Of a stretch of DNA of 64,000 nt, positions 12,094-25,144 are shown piece by piece. The stretch is taken from positions 83,010,513 through 83,074,512 of the forward strand of contig NC_021674.1 of NCBI RefSeq assembly GCF_000247815.1. The letters run 5' to 3'. How positions within the stretch are numbered: the first letter of the stretch is position 1; each line of letters begins with the position of its first letter. The stretch is from Ficedula albicollis. Taxonomy: Eukaryota; Chordata; Aves; Passeriformes; Muscicapidae. The notes under the pieces were generated by a model that saw only the letters and a list, made by a program, of their open reading frames with translations, was not told the DNA's origin and did no database searches. Position numbers and translations under genes: made by a program.

Positions 12094-14639
12094 CATCCCA
12101 TCTGTGGGTGAGCACGTGGAGAGGCCAGTGGAGGCAGTGGGTTATGCTATGCAGAGCATTACTCTTGGTTGCCTGCCAAGGTAACTCCAGGCTCATTGGA
12201 AGGGCTGACCTACATGCGGTAGTCTTGCAGCAACACTTGTTTGCATTGTGCATGGAATAGATACCCAGAGGTAAGACAAGACAAAACAAAACTTCTTTTT
12301 AAAAGTTAGGCCATGAATAAACAGTTATCCCATACCTAGAGTGCATCACAAGAGGATTTGTCCCCAGGGAGGAAAATGCAAGAGTAATCGAAGGGGGATC
12401 ACCATGGCAGTGCACATTTCTGGTGCTGTGTAGGAGAGAAACCCCATCAGTTGTCCAGTTTATTGCCTTATGCCCTGGGAAAGTTGAATTCAAGATTATG
12501 ACACTTTAAAAGACCTCAAAACCATTGTCTTAAGCAAGCAAATGTTCTTGCATTGATGGTATTAAATCCTTGAAAACTGGAGTAACAGTCACAAATAGGC
12601 AAGGTTGCTGACATTTTGACCCTACCTAGTATGTATTCCATACATACTAGGAAAACTTGATTATTGGCTGTAATAACTACTTGGTAGGACATTGGCACTT
12701 AGCCTCATTCTCAGGGAATAGGTTCTGTAGCCATGTGGTGATCCAGTGTATGAGCGTGAAAACCAGTTTGGAAAACCTGTGCCCATTTTCAGTGGCAAGG
12801 AGGGAATTTAATTATGACCAAAAGAAATACCTTGATTGTCAAAAATTAAGATCCCATAACACCAAGAAGTGATGCAAGGGCTGTCTTCAAAATAGGGAAA
12901 CCTGCCAGGAACTCTTCAAGCTTAACACTAAAGGATTATGTTGGAAACTTTAGGCTACTAATGTCTTAAATCCCAGTGGATGTTTAGAAAATACTGGGCC
13001 CACTGAAGATGGCCTGAATTTTAACAAGGTAGCAGCAAAGATCAAGGACTGAGCTAGCATAAAGAAAAAATGTACAAAGGAGATGACTGGAATATGTTTG
13101 AATAAGCAGTTAATATGAGCTGTCAGTGAGTGATATAAAGAAAATCTACTGTACAGATGCTGAAAGTGGTTTCAGCAGATGATTGCTGTAATTTCTGTAA
13201 AGCCTAAATCCTGAGAGTTTACAGGTACTCCTGCTTGCCCAGCCACAAGCCAATGCAGGCATATCCCGTGCCTCAGGACCAATTGTTTCATACAAAAATG
13301 TAATCTAATACTTTTAAGATGCCTTAGAAAAACAGATTACAAATAAGAGTTGTTTTATTCACCAAAGCTATTACTTCAAAAAATAAATTAAAACTTAAGA
13401 TAATAGAAGCTAAATGTTAACATCTTATTGAGCAGTAGCGAATAACTCACTACTATAGTGCATAATCTAAACAGATAGGAAGGAAGATTTTTTTCTCTAT
13501 GTTATACTGAAAGAATCAAGCATTCATGGTTGAATAAATTCAATGCATTATAGCCTATACTATTCTGTGAGCACTCTACAAAATATCAAGATCCTGAGTC
13601 CCATTTTGTCTAAAAAAGTGCTTGCTGTCTCTCTGGGCCCATGACATCTGAGTCCCTGATTTATTGCATTTATTCACCAAAAAGACCCACAAAGCATCCT
13701 AAAAAAAAAAAAATCTGCCTAGTTCTCACCCATCGTGACAGACATAGCAAAATTTTCTAACAGCAAAATTTTCTTGCATATGAAACCATTATATTTAATT
13801 TTTATTTTTTTCATTGGAATCTGCATTCTCAGGTGTAAAACCACAATGGTTTATATTAGCTGGCCAGAAGACTGGCAGAGCAGCCAATAACATCAGATCT
13901 GCTTTTGCCCTAGTATTTATCTTACATGGCTTCTTATAAAAAGCCACATGTGGTCTCATGTTAGTGCCATGAAGGTACATTGAAGAGAGGAACATATCAG
14001 CCAGTTACTGTGGGCTAAGGCAGGGTCTGAATTTAGCCTAATTGTCCATGTTGCCATGCACTTCTGTCTGGTTTAACCTCCAAAGAATGTGGTAAACAGG
14101 TCACCTCTCAATGAGCTCACTTTTACCACAAGGTGAGAGTAGACACATAGGGAAGTACTGATGAGTAGTTATTATGAGGGGACTTCAGATCCCTAGATTA
14201 CTTGCTTGCCACCTGGCCCCTTGCTGTTCTCCTAAGTTTGATTGCCTGTAGGTCAGGGACAGTAACTGCAATCAAGTAGAATGTTTCTTTCCATTCAGGA
14301 AACCTGCAGCATCTTTCTTGAAGGTATATTTCAAGATTTCCCCATAAAGCAAAATACTTTCCTGTTTATTTACAGAGATGGCATATTAAACTGTGAGTTT
14401 GTGAATGCTGCTACATATTTAGGGATCTGATTACTTTAAATTAAATATTTTCTAATCCTATCATGGAATGACTTCCAGGTTTATTTTTTCTATAAAATAC
14501 ACCTTTTCTGAGAAAATATGTTACAGAATACCCTGTAAAAGCAAAAAAAAAAAAAAAACAACCAAACATCTGCTAGGATTGCTTTGGGTATTTGAAGAAA
14601 GAACCATTTTCTCTTAAATTTGCTTTCTTACAGTCCTGA
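12094..14639. other. Intergenic DNA, nothing recognised
   Basis: Open frames are under 100 codons and unrecognised. A short 15-bp direct repeat (gcaaaattttct) occurs near 13747. Confidence 0.45.
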
Positions 14640-14815
14640 GTTATCTGCCCCAGTGGCCAAGACTTTCCAAAGATAATTGTGTCTTTTCAATTACATTGGC
14701 CAGTATTTGTGGGTGTGTCCCATCAGGTCCAGTGTGTATGCCCCCTTTATTTAAGCAGTCCCTAACATGCACCTCATGCACCAAGAAAAAGTCTTCCTTG
14801 CTCCAGAACCTTGAT
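14640..14815 (-). mobile_element. CR1 LINE internal fragment, antisense
   Basis: The stretch gtcccatcaggtccagtg (14717) followed by aaaaagtcttccttgctcca (14786) matches the RT-coding interior of CR1 ORF2 on the minus strand. It lies in the same region of the element as the 4741..5330 fragment. It is short and diverged, with both ends missing. Confidence 0.6.
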
Positions 14816-15540
14816 GGATCTTGGCAAACTCTGAGATTTATATGAGAGGATTTTAAGGACAGAAAGCTTAAAACTATGATGGCATTGCTAAAACAAATTA
14901 TTCAATTCTCATGTATAAAAATCATGTGGTTAGTGAGTAGGGGCTCAGACACGATCTTATGTTTACATGTGGTGCTGGGGAGTCTCAAATTAGTCAAGAG
15001 CAAATGACTCATTTCAGAAAAACAAGTCATTAAAATATACAAAAAAGTCACAAAATTACCTCAGACTTGAACAAAGTGCCTTATTTTTAAGGAGGAAAAG
15101 AAAACGGTGTTTGAGACATAACTTGATTGCTGTTAATCTTTGCTGGGAGAAGAAAGTAGGTACTACAGTGGTCTCTAATTTAGTGGGAAAAAGTTCCAAG
15201 GAACCAGTGTCTGGAAGATAAAACTGGAAACAAAACACAGCACTGAGCATAAGCACTGAAATAAAGGTTTCAAGGGGATTTATGAATAATCATCTTTGAA
15301 TCAAATTTACTCTGAAAGAATGTTTTTTGTCAAAAGTTTCTTTGTCTCAATACAAATGTAACACAATGAAATGCAGTGAGTCTGATGTAGCAACACAGAT
15401 GTTAATTTCATGGTCCTATCTGACTTAAAACTATTACATAATTCATTCCAGAGGTCCTGGCAGTGAATTTGAGGCCAAAACCAGTGTCAGACATTAAAAG
15501 TACTGCCTGTGCTGAAGGGTATGGTTGATGCTGTACATCT
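14816..15540. other. Intergenic DNA, nothing recognised
   Basis: No gene-like or transposon-like sequence was seen. Confidence 0.45.
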
Positions 15541-15692
15541 AAAGAATACTAGTCAGGCTGAGGTATCTCTGATCACTGTCGAGGCATGAACACCAAAATT
15601 AGATGGGAACTAGAAACAGACAAAGAATACTAGTCAGGCTGAGGTATCTCTGATCCCTGTCGAGGCATGAACACCAAAATTATATGGGAACA
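15541..15692. repeat. Tandem duplication, unit 81 bp
   Basis: Copies start at 15541 and 15622 (aaagaatactagtcaggctg) with two substitutions over about 70 bp. The last 11 bp of the first unit are not repeated. Confidence 0.95.
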
Positions 15693-16778
15693 CAATGCAT
15701 GGAAGGTGGAAAAAACCTAGTTAAACATGAGATCATCAGAAGGAGAAGAGATCCCATTAAAAAGTGAACATTTTGGAACTCCTACTCAACAGTGTTTCAA
15801 TGTAATTTTTGTGCTATTGAAGTTTCTATGGAATTATATCCATTTTTTGTCATCATGAACTAATAATTTGAGTGTGTAAGTTACTCAGCATTCTTAACAG
15901 TGCAGCATCGGCTATGGTGTTGATTTTGTTGTAGTTAAACATATCAGAACTATCAATGCATTTTCATGTGTGGTTTATATTTATTAGTCACTTTTTGCTT
16001 CCTAAATGAATTACCATATGCTGAGTGACTGGGTTGCATTGCTGTATAGGAGGTGTAATTCACATGACATGAATATTTTGCAGAACATCGGGGTTTCTGC
16101 CATTATGCATCTTAGTCTTTTCTCTACTCCATCTGTTGAAATGGTGAATTTATTATAGATAGTTTCAAAATGAAATTTCTGAGTGATGGTTGTCTCAGAT
16201 GCGACCTTTATGTTGAGCAGGGAGTGCATAATTGTTGCAAGACTTACACAGCTTTTTATGGAATTATAAGTTTATCAAATTTTTGCATCATAAGAAGGAA
16301 AAGAAAGAAGAAAATAAGCTACATTATAGAATTGAAGAACTTGGGAACAGTTCTGAATGAATAAACTGAGTATTCTGCTTTTTTGAGTATTCTGAGTATT
16401 CTCCCTTTTTAATCTACTTCTAAGAAAGGTGATTGTATTGTACTTGTAAGAGAAGCTACAGTTAAATTTACATGTGCACTACCTCTCTGACAGAATGATC
16501 TTGGTTGTACTTGTATATTCATGTCTTCTCCAAAAATCCCATCCTCTTTGAGAGAATTACTTCCCAAGTCTACATTATGAAAGTATACTCATATTCTCTC
16601 TGTTTTCACATTATTTTTCCTAAGCAGAAAGGCCCATCTATTTCCTCACCTACATCTGTCTTATTTGCATGCAGATGGTGCTCTACTGCTGCTTGTTTCA
16701 CTCCTGTTCCAGGAGGCAGACCCAGGTCCCTGAACACCCTACCAGCTGTATTGGTGCTTGACACAAGACTAGTTGGCA
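15693..16778. other. Intergenic DNA, nothing recognised
   Basis: It is AT-rich with no recognised feature. A small gagtattct repeat occurs at 16371-16400. Confidence 0.45.
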
Positions 16779-18380
16779 CTTCCTTCCTTCCTTCCTTCCT
16801 TCCTTCCTTCCTTCCTTCCTTCCTTCCTTCCTTCCTTCCTTCCTTCCTTCCTTCCTTCCTTCCTTCCTTCCTTCCTTCCTTCCTTCCTTCCTTCCTTCCT
16901 TCCTTCCTTCCTTCCTTCCTTCCTTCCTTCCTTCCTTCCTTCCTTCCTTCCTTCCTTCCTTCCTTCCTTCCTTCCTTCCTTCCTTCCTTCCTTCCTTCCT
17001 TCCTTCCTTCCTTCCTTCCTTCCTTCCTTCCTTCCTTCCTTCCTTCCTTCCTTCCTTCCTTCCTTCCTTCCTTCCTTCCTTCCTTCCTTCCTTCCTTCCT
17101 TCCTTCCTTCCTTCCTTCCTTCCTTCCTTCCTTCCTTCCTTCCTTCCTTCCTTCCTTCCTTCCTTCCTTCCTTCCTTCCTTCCTTCCTTCCTTCCTTCCT
17201 TCCTTCCTTCCTTCCTTCCTTCCTTCCTTCCTTCCTTCCTTCCTTCCTTCCTTCCTTCCTTCCTTCCTTCCTTCCTTCCTTCCTTCCTTCCTTCCTTCCT
17301 TCCTTCCTTCCTTCCTTCCTTCCTTCCTTCCTTCCTTCCTTCCTTCCTTCCTTCCTTCCTTCCTTCCTTCCTTCCTTCCTTCCTTCCTTCCTTCCTTCCT
17401 TCCTTCCTTCCTTCCTTCCTTCCTTCCTTCCTTCCTTCCTTCCTTCCTTCCTTCCTTCCTTCCTTCCTTCCTTCCTTCCTTCCTTCCTTCCTTCCTTCCT
17501 TCCTTCCTTCCTTCCTTCCTTCCTTCCTTCCTTCCTTCCTTCCTTCCTTCCTTCCTTCCTTCCTTCCTTCCTTCCTTCCTTCCTTCCTTCCTTCCTTCCT
17601 TCCTTCCTTCCTTCCTTCCTTCCTTCCTTCCTTCCTTCCTTCCTTCCTTCCTTCCTTCCTTCCTTCCTTCCTTCCTTCCTTCCTTCCTTCCTTCCTTCCT
17701 TCCTTCCTTCCTTCCTTCCTTCCTTCCTTCCTTCCTTCCTTCCTTCCTTCCTTCCTTCCTTCCTTCCTTCCTTCCTTCCTTCCTTCCTTCCTTCCTTCCT
17801 TCCTTCCTTCCTTCCTTCCTTCCTTCCTTCCTTCCTTCCTTCCTTCCTTCCTTCCTTCCTTCCTTCCTTCCTTCCTTCCTTCCTTCCTTCCTTCCTTCCT
17901 TCCTTCCTTCCTTCCTTCCTTCCTTCCTTCCTTCCTTCCTTCCTTCCTTCCTTCCTTCCTTCCTTCCTTCCTTCCTTCCTTCCTTCCTTCCTTCCTTCCT
18001 TCCTTCCTTCCTTCCTTCCTTCCTTCCTTCCTTCCTTCCTTCCTTCCTTCCTTCCTTCCTTCCTTCCTTCCTTCCTTCCTTCCTTCCTTCCTTCCTTCCT
18101 TCCTTCCTTCCTTCCTTCCTTCCTTCCTTCCTTCCTTCCTTCCTTCCTTCCTTCCTTCCTTCCTTCCTTCCTTCCTTCCTTCCTTCCTTCCTTCCTTCCT
18201 TCCTTCCTTCCTTCCTTCCTTCCTTCCTTCCTTCCTTCCTTCCTTCCTTCCTTCCTTCCTTCCTTCCTTCCTTCCTTCCTTCCTTCCTTCCTTCCCTCCT
18301 TCCCTCCTTCCTTCCTTCCCTCCTTCCCTCCTTCCTTCCCTCCTTCCTTCCCTCCTTCCTTCCTTCCTCCCTCCCTCCCC
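16779..18380. repeat. (TTCC)n tetranucleotide array, about 1.5 kb perfect plus a degenerate flank
   Basis: From about 16779 to 18295 the sequence is uninterrupted cctt/ttcc, roughly 379 units. It then degenerates through ccct variants to about 18380 and into mixed pyrimidine sequence to about 18470. The + strand is almost pure pyrimidine. The apparent open frames of 579 and 665 codons across it encode only a Leu-Pro-Ser-Phe repeat and are artefacts of the array. Perfection over 1.5 kb implies recent expansion or consensus smoothing during assembly. Confidence 0.98.
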
Positions 18381-18469
18381 CCTCTCCCTTACCCCTCTTC
18401 CCTCCTCACTTCCCTCCCTTCCCCCTCCTTTTCTTTAGTCTTTCCCTCTCTCTTCTCTTTCACCCTACT

Positions 18470-18879
18470 CCCTATTCAAAATCCACAAGTGTGTGTTTAT
18501 AGTGGAAGATAAAGGATTAACTCATACTGATTTCCATGCCAAGTATATAATTTACCAATAAAACTTAGTTTTTTAGGATCCTCTGAGTTCTGTTGTTATT
18601 TTCCAAACACAAGCCCCTATGACTGTTGGGTGCTCCCTTTCCCTAAGAGTGGGGCACCACACATACAAAATCAGTCCTTGAAAGGACAATTCAAGGTTAT
18701 AGGAAAATTCTGCAAATATCCCTGAAATAACAGCAGTCTGGAATGAGACTTTCCAAGTGTCAGTAAGATCATCAGTGGCACTCAAACACGTTATTTATCC
18801 ATTAAATAAACACACAGAAAATGAATCGCTGAGGTTGGTATTCCATCATTCTCAAGTGGTACTCAGCTATGGTATATGT
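18470..18879. other. Unique intergenic DNA, nothing recognised
   Basis: No gene-like or transposon-like sequence was seen. Confidence 0.4.
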
Positions 18880-19154
18880 ATCATAGAGTCACAGAATTTT
18901 AGAATTATGGAGTGGTTTGGGTTGGAAGGGGACCTTGAAGATCATTTAGTTCCACTTCCACTAGACCAGGTTGCTCAGAGCCCCATCCAGCCTGGCCTCG
19001 AACACCTCCAGGAATATAGGAAGTATTAGCAAAGGTACGGTTTGGGTTGGAAGGGGACCTTGAAGATCATTTAGTTCCACTTCCACTAGACCAGGTTGCT
19101 CAGAGCCCCATCCAGCCTGGCCTCGAACACCTCCAGGAATATAGGAAGTATTAG
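18880..19154 (-). mobile_element. CR1 LINE 3' end, antisense, with an internal 125-bp tandem duplication
   Basis: The left part (atcatagagtcacagaattt at 18880) is the CR1 3' terminus on the minus strand. The body (gggttggaaggggaccttga at 18919) matches a young-looking CR1 tail. The block 18914..19029 is repeated at 19039..19154 with no difference that I can see over 116 bp. The repeat carries about 18 bp of non-CR1 flank (tataggaagtattag), so the duplication happened after the CR1 inserted. Confidence 0.85.
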
Positions 19155-21872
19155 AAAAAGTATGTATTGTGACATTGTTAAAGAGTTAGGATGTTTGCAT
19201 TTCAGGACAAGAGAGATTTTAGTCTCCTACTGATAAGGTCATGATAAAGTATGTGATTTCACAGTAGCTGCAAGGAATCCCACTGACCTGCTCCTACCTT
19301 GGTGCTAGTTGCAAGATGATGAAAGGATGTGCAGGCTGCAGTAAAAATATCAGTGTTTAAGGAAACAGCTGGATGCAGTCCTGGCCACGTCTTTGTGGAA
19401 TGCTGAGCTTTCAGAGTGAGCATTGCACACTATACATGTTATCTTGTCATTACCTGAGCAGATACTGGCAGGCTCTGGTTGCATACATAATCCCCATACA
19501 CACTCAGCTGGTAAATCTGGCACACACAGACAGAAATTCTATCCCCTCCCTCTAAGTATAAAGGGAAGCAATCAGGGAAAATGAGGGATGCCTCCTGCTC
19601 CCACATCCCTTATTGCACAGTGACGTGGCTTAGGAATGAAGGAATGCCAGGCAGCCCTGTGTCATGTTGTGTGTTGTGCACTGGTGTGGTATGCACATCC
19701 ACTCTGCTGTTATGAACTGATATATGTGGTGCATTAGAAACGTTTGGGTTTATAGACTCTACCTACAATAAATGTATTTGGTGCAACAACGTTTCCCCTT
19801 CAATTTCCTAGTACATAATACCATTTTTAGGGTACCCAGCTATTGTGTACATAAACAAAAGTGTGTGTAGAACAGAAAATATTTTTAATGGAAGAGATGG
19901 AAAATGTTATCCTCTTAATCTAAGGAAATAAAGCCTTGTTAGGTATTGTTATCAACATGACATGCATCTCTTCCCATTTGAAATAATGTGCATTTGGAAG
20001 CCTGCTCTGGGACAAAATAAACAGAGGGCTTTGTTAAGAATTTATTTTTCTTTATTAACTGGTAAAAACTTTTAATAACTGGAAAAATGTAAAGAGGATT
20101 TGCTAGTGAAAATAATAGTATAACATGATCCAGACCATTACCAGAAATGGTTTCACTATTGCTTCATATTTGGTAGGTTCTGGATCACATTAGTAACGGG
20201 GACTGAAAACAAGTGAACTGTGGAAAGATAAGCATAATTCCATCTGTTACTACAAAGGAGATTTCTTCATTGCCTGGTGACTCAATAGTATATTATGGAC
20301 TGCAACATGTGTTAGTTATGGAAGTTGCTGTTGAAAACAAGCACTCACTAGCATCTCACTGACCACTGCAATTCCCAGGGTATGAAGTGGTCTGAGGTGT
20401 CCCTTGCCAGCTATGGATAAAATTTAGACAAGCTTGAAAAGAAGCTGAACTATGAGAGGAGTTCCAAAAAAATAGCAAATGTTTCCCAAAGCTTTCCACA
20501 TCCTTCTCAGTCAGAAGAAGCTTGCCAAGAAATGGCACAAGCCAAAAACTGAAAGCATACCAAGTTCCACAGTCCATCCATTTGGGATAATTTTTCAGTG
20601 TTAGTTAATTTATCTTAGTCTACTGATATGTTAGAGCTACAAAAATATTGTAGTCCTCTTTAGTATACCTATATCTCTTCTATTTCTGCAAATTGCAAAG
20701 ATGAATTAAAGGAGGCCCTAGTTACATGCTTAGATCACTTCCCTTCCTCCTCCATAGTTTGCCAGGTACAGGGGAAAAAAGAAAAGTGGTGCAAGATAAA
20801 TACTCTTTTCCCATCTTTACACGAAGAAAAATGCAACCCATAGCTGTAAACCGGTAATAAACTCAGGCCATAAACCTGGATACTGTAGCAAAATTCAGAA
20901 GTCTCTTCCTGTTCTGTTGCAACTCACTCATGGCAACAGTAAAAAGGGTCAGTGGACCTTTTTCCTGTCATAGATTCTCTAAGGCACTGCCTTTACCTAG
21001 AGCTTGTAGCATTCAGCAGAACATCATCTAGTTCACCGCTGCCAGAGGCTGACCCTGAGGTCCATGGTCATCGTGGTCTCTTCTCCTCCCTCTCTGCCAT
21101 TAACATGCAGCCTCCCAGTCACTTTCACTGTATCCTACAGGGAAAGGTTCAGGGAGCCTCTGTTCGAAGTTATGTCATAGCAGATGGTGGTGGCTCAAGG
21201 AGTTGGCTGTTGGCTGCTCACAGCTGCAGCTGTCCCAAACTCTACCATGACCCAGATAGCAGCAGGAAAGGTGACTTGGCATTGTGTTGGATGGCATAAC
21301 TGTGATGAACTGTGTAGCAAATGGAGAGGGACACATGGAAACGGAAAGTGAGACACTGTGCAAATGTCAACTCATTAGGAAGTTGTCCAGTACATGTACA
21401 AGTGAAAATGGAAAAAGCTGGGGGAAAAAAAATGTGAAGAGAATTATATTAATGATACTTTGAAACTAGTTTAGCAACATGTGTTTCCTTCTTCCAAGTA
21501 GCAAAGCAGGAAGTTAACTGCATAGGATTTCTGCTGCAGCTCTGGTGATACACGCTGATGAGTTGAACTGTAACTCAGTACAGTTAAAGTCTTTGACTTG
21601 TGCCATTTCTCACAGAAATGCTGGACAAGAATAGCAGTAGGGGAATGAAGCCAGGAGGGGAGAGGAGTGCTGTGGGGAAAAATATACAGCAAATCTGGAT
21701 TGAGGACAAGCTCATACATAGGGACAGGAAACCCACTGAAGGTGTGACTAAAACCTGGCATCAATAGATACCTATGTCCCCACAAATGAATTGGCAGCAG
21801 GAAATGTTCATGATCCTGAAATGAAATTAGCTGCACTAGCAAACTCCTAAAACACTCTCTGTCTTGCTTTCA
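19155..21872. other. Intergenic DNA, nothing recognised
   Basis: A slightly GC-richer patch at 20950-21300 holds overlapping open frames on both strands (115 and 123 codons being the longest nearby), with no recognisable domain or splice structure. Confidence 0.4.
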
Positions 21873-22200
21873 GCCTAAACCAGCTGGGCTTCTTCCCAGC
21901 TGCTCTGAAGATTTGTCCAGGGAGTAGGACCCAAACACTCCCATCCTGTCTTCATCGGAGAGGTGCTCCACCCCTTTGAGCACTTTTATGGCCTTCCTCT
22001 GGACCTGTTCCTGTGCTGAGGTCCCAGAGCTAGAGGGTCTCATCAGAGCAGAGTAGAGGGACAGAATCACCTCCCTTGACCCTCTTATCACACTTTTTTT
22101 TATACAGCCAAGGATATGGTTGATTTTTGAGCCGCAAGTGCACATTTCCATCTCATGTTCAGCCTCTCAGCCTCCAGTACCCTTAGTCCTTCCTGTAAGG
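21873..22200 (-). mobile_element. CR1 LINE ORF2 C-terminal fragment, antisense
   Basis: The minus frame 22151..21870 resembles the C-terminal part of CR1 ORF2 (an INHILGCIK...REVILSLYSALM run followed by a GVEHLSDEDR segment). On the + strand this is the block with cctctggacctgttcctgtg at 21996. The 3' terminus is missing. It belongs to an older family than the copies at 37.6 and 43 kb. Confidence 0.85.
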
Positions 22201-22547
22201 GCTATCAAATTATTTCTTTGCTGAAAGGTTGGATTCTGCAGAATCAAAATAAATTAATCATACAGACACACAAATATGTCAAGTATGTGGAACAGGTATT
22301 TGACCCTTGCCCTGTTGCTCTGTCCTCAGACTGTCTGTATCTGTACCAAGTTTAGTGAATGACTGGTGTGAACTCATCAGGAACTACCTTGTGCACACCA
22401 CACCTCAACCTATTTACTTTGAATAGGCCGGAAGCAAGGACCGTATTACACTGTTTGTATTGATTTGGGAACCACACCTTATGATTACCTTATCTTTGGG
22501 CTATGATTGTGAGGCATCCTCTTGCATTTACATTTATGCCACTGGTT
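22201..22547. other. Intergenic DNA, nothing recognised
   Basis: Unique sequence without recognisable features. Confidence 0.4.
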
Positions 22548-22667
22548 TTCTGGGGACAGCTTATTTAAACATGCTATGGTTCCATTTCTTCATCTCTAAA
22601 TTGGGAGTTCTGGGGACAGCTTATTTAAACATGCTATGGCTCCATTTCTTCATGTCTAAATTGGGAA
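22548..22667. repeat. Tandem duplication, 2 x 60 bp
   Basis: Copies start at 22548 and 22608 (ttctggggacagcttattta). Two substitutions are visible before the copies diverge at their ends. Confidence 0.95.
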
Positions 22668-24338
22668 CAATTCTTTCCTCATGAGATTGTTATGAAGACA
22701 CATTAATTAATGTTGATAAACAGAGGATATCCTGGTGTAAATGAGATAGATACATGAAAAGTATTGTTATTATTTATATTATGAGGGCACATTCTGCTTG
22801 TATATACACAGGGAATATACACACCAGCTCAGAATGGGTGAAGTTTACCTAATCTATACATAAGGGTATATATATTAATATATTAATTTTCTTTTGTCAC
22901 CTAACACCACCTAGTCACTGTTCTAGGATTTTATATTGTTCATAGAGACAGAAGACCTCAGGCAATAACTTTTTTATCTAAGGGTGATAGAAAATACATT
23001 CTGCAAGTCTCTATTTCTCCCCACTGGCTATGGAACCTGAAGCAGCTCATAGAAAATTTGCAGGTGCACAAAGGAAAGTAAAACTAAGCACAGATTTGCC
23101 ATTTTGACCAAGCAACTGACACTATTTATTCCTTATTCATTAGAATGATAAGGCTAAAATATCACCTATATTCTACCCACCATATCCTTTGAAGTCAATT
23201 GGACAGCCTCATAGCAAAAATTATACAAGTGTGAGCCAGCTTTATTATTGCCCATGGGAGTTCTTATTGCACTGACACAACACTGGAGAATCTCTTGGAA
23301 ACCCCAGAAACTCCAAATTCTACAGGCATTAGCTCAGTTTTCTTTGCTGAATGCATGTCAAGCCTTAGCCCCAGAAACTGAATATGTAGCAAGAATCCTT
23401 TTAAACTTAACATCAGAGCTGAGCTCATATTTGGAAGAAGGAAAGGAGGAGTAGGAAGAGCTGAAGAAGGTGGACTCACCTCAGGTACCCATTTAAACAT
23501 CAGTAAGATCAGTGAGTCATTGTTATAGGTCACTAAACCTATGTAGGAATATTATCTTGGCTGCCTCTAGCCATAACATGGACCAGATGCCATTTTCCCT
23601 AGCCTTCCCTCCTATGGCCAAAGCATTTTTCATGCAGCCATGTCAGAGCACTCAAAACTGCCAATATCTGACTTGCTTGCAAGATATTTTTATCTAAGCT
23701 TATTTTGCAAGGCCTTTATGGTAAGGGCTCTGATCCTGCTGTAGGTGTGATTTCTAACATAAAGGTTCCAGTTCTAGTAACTATGGCATTGCTGATAAAA
23801 TGTTACTATTTGCAATTAATATAATATTTTCTCAACCTCCTATAATCCATAGTTGTGATACAATGGTGTATTCTACTTATTCATAGATGAAATTCCATTT
23901 ATACATGTGTTAGATACAGAATATTCACATTTCAAGACACAATGCAAGATATTTTAACATGTTTGATATTGTCATGCAAGTAAATCTCTCTCCATTCATA
24001 TGGAATCTGAGCCCATGTGGCAATAAAAGTTGCTTTAAGTGCTATATATGGTTTAGTGTTTGATTTTCTAGGTAAAATGGTCTTCTACACCTCCTGTTAT
24101 GACCATGTTGGATATTCTGGCTGCATTGTAACTGCTGTTATTGTTATTATTAATCACAGTACGGCCACTCCTATATGGTAATACATCTGTGGTTATCATT
24201 ACACCTGTACATTCACAAATATTCCTTTACAGTATGACTTAATCCGTATCATTCATGAATTTGAGTAAGTTTGGGATTATAAACATTACCTGATCATAAA
24301 TCCTGTATGATGTACTGTGAGATAGCATATACTGAAAG
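22668..24338. other. Intergenic DNA, nothing recognised
   Basis: AT-rich, with short frames only. A tatata stretch lies at 22866-22888. Confidence 0.45.
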
Positions 24339-24462
24339 TATAGCACAGGTCATGTAACATTGTAACCTGTGTTCTTTTGCACATACCAGGAAAAAAAATT
24401 ATATAGCACAGGTCATGTAACATTGTAACCTGTTCTTTTGCACATACCAGGAAAAAAAAATT
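24339..24462. repeat. Tandem duplication, unit 63 bp
   Basis: Copies start at 24339 and 24402 (tatagcacaggtcatgtaac). The second lacks a 2-nt gt and has a one-base-longer A run. It is the first of three duplications within 0.8 kb. Confidence 0.95.
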
Positions 24463-24757
24463 AAAAAAAGACAACTAACTACATCTAGGAATAGATTTCA
24501 TTTTTACTTGTCATACAAAAACTTTTCTGTCAATTCTGACACATTAAATGCAGTACACATGGAAGAGAATACAATCTGCATCCCATCTAGCCACTTCACA
24601 AGCCACCAATTAAAGCTATCCCATTTGAAGTAATTACTCGAAATAATGTTATAATTTAATGGATGTAAATCTTTAATTATATTGGTAATATTAAAAAACT
24701 CCAAACAGCACAGAAATGGAAAACTCAGAGTCCAAGAGTACTAAAACATGAAAATAC

Positions 24758-25007
24758 TTGGCTGAATGACTCCCTTATATATTAAAGTTGATTTTTCTCT
24801 AATCTTGAAACACTAAATGATTTAATGTGTGTTAGAGAAAACATGTTCAAATATTAAATTGATTAATTTCACACACGTGTAATTGGCTGAATGACTCCCT
24901 TATATATTAAAGTTGATTTTTCTCTAATCTTGAAACACTAAATGATTTAATGTGTGTTAGAGAAAACATGTTCAAATATTAAATTGGTTAATTTCACAAA
25001 CGTGTAA
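24758..25007. repeat. Tandem duplication, 2 x 125 bp
   Basis: Copies start at 24758 and 24883 (ttggctgaatgactccctta). I count two substitutions in 125 bp. It ends where the next duplication begins. Confidence 0.97.
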
Positions 25008-25144
25008 CTCATTAACATGACTCAGGTTCAGGACTCAACTAAAAAGGCAGAAATTGGATTTCATTAAAAAAAAATAACTCATTAACATGACTCAGGTTCA
25101 GGACTCAATTAAAAAGGCAGAAATTGGATTTCATTTAAAAAAAA
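25005..25144. repeat. Tandem duplication, 2 x 70 bp
   Basis: Copies start at 25005 and 25075 (taactcattaacatgactca), with two differences plus an A-run change. It abuts the 125-bp duplication, overlapping it by about 3 bp. Confidence 0.97.

Noticed and set aside
11828..12289. Overlapping + and - frames with a repeated peptide
   Set aside because: They are explained by the 133-bp tandem duplication, with no motif and no splice context.
16505..18512. Open frames of 665 and 579 codons on the + strand
   Set aside because: They translate the (TTCC)n array into an endless Leu-Pro-Ser-Phe repeat, with no conserved flanking exon. They are an artefact of a 12-bp (3 x 4) periodicity without stops.
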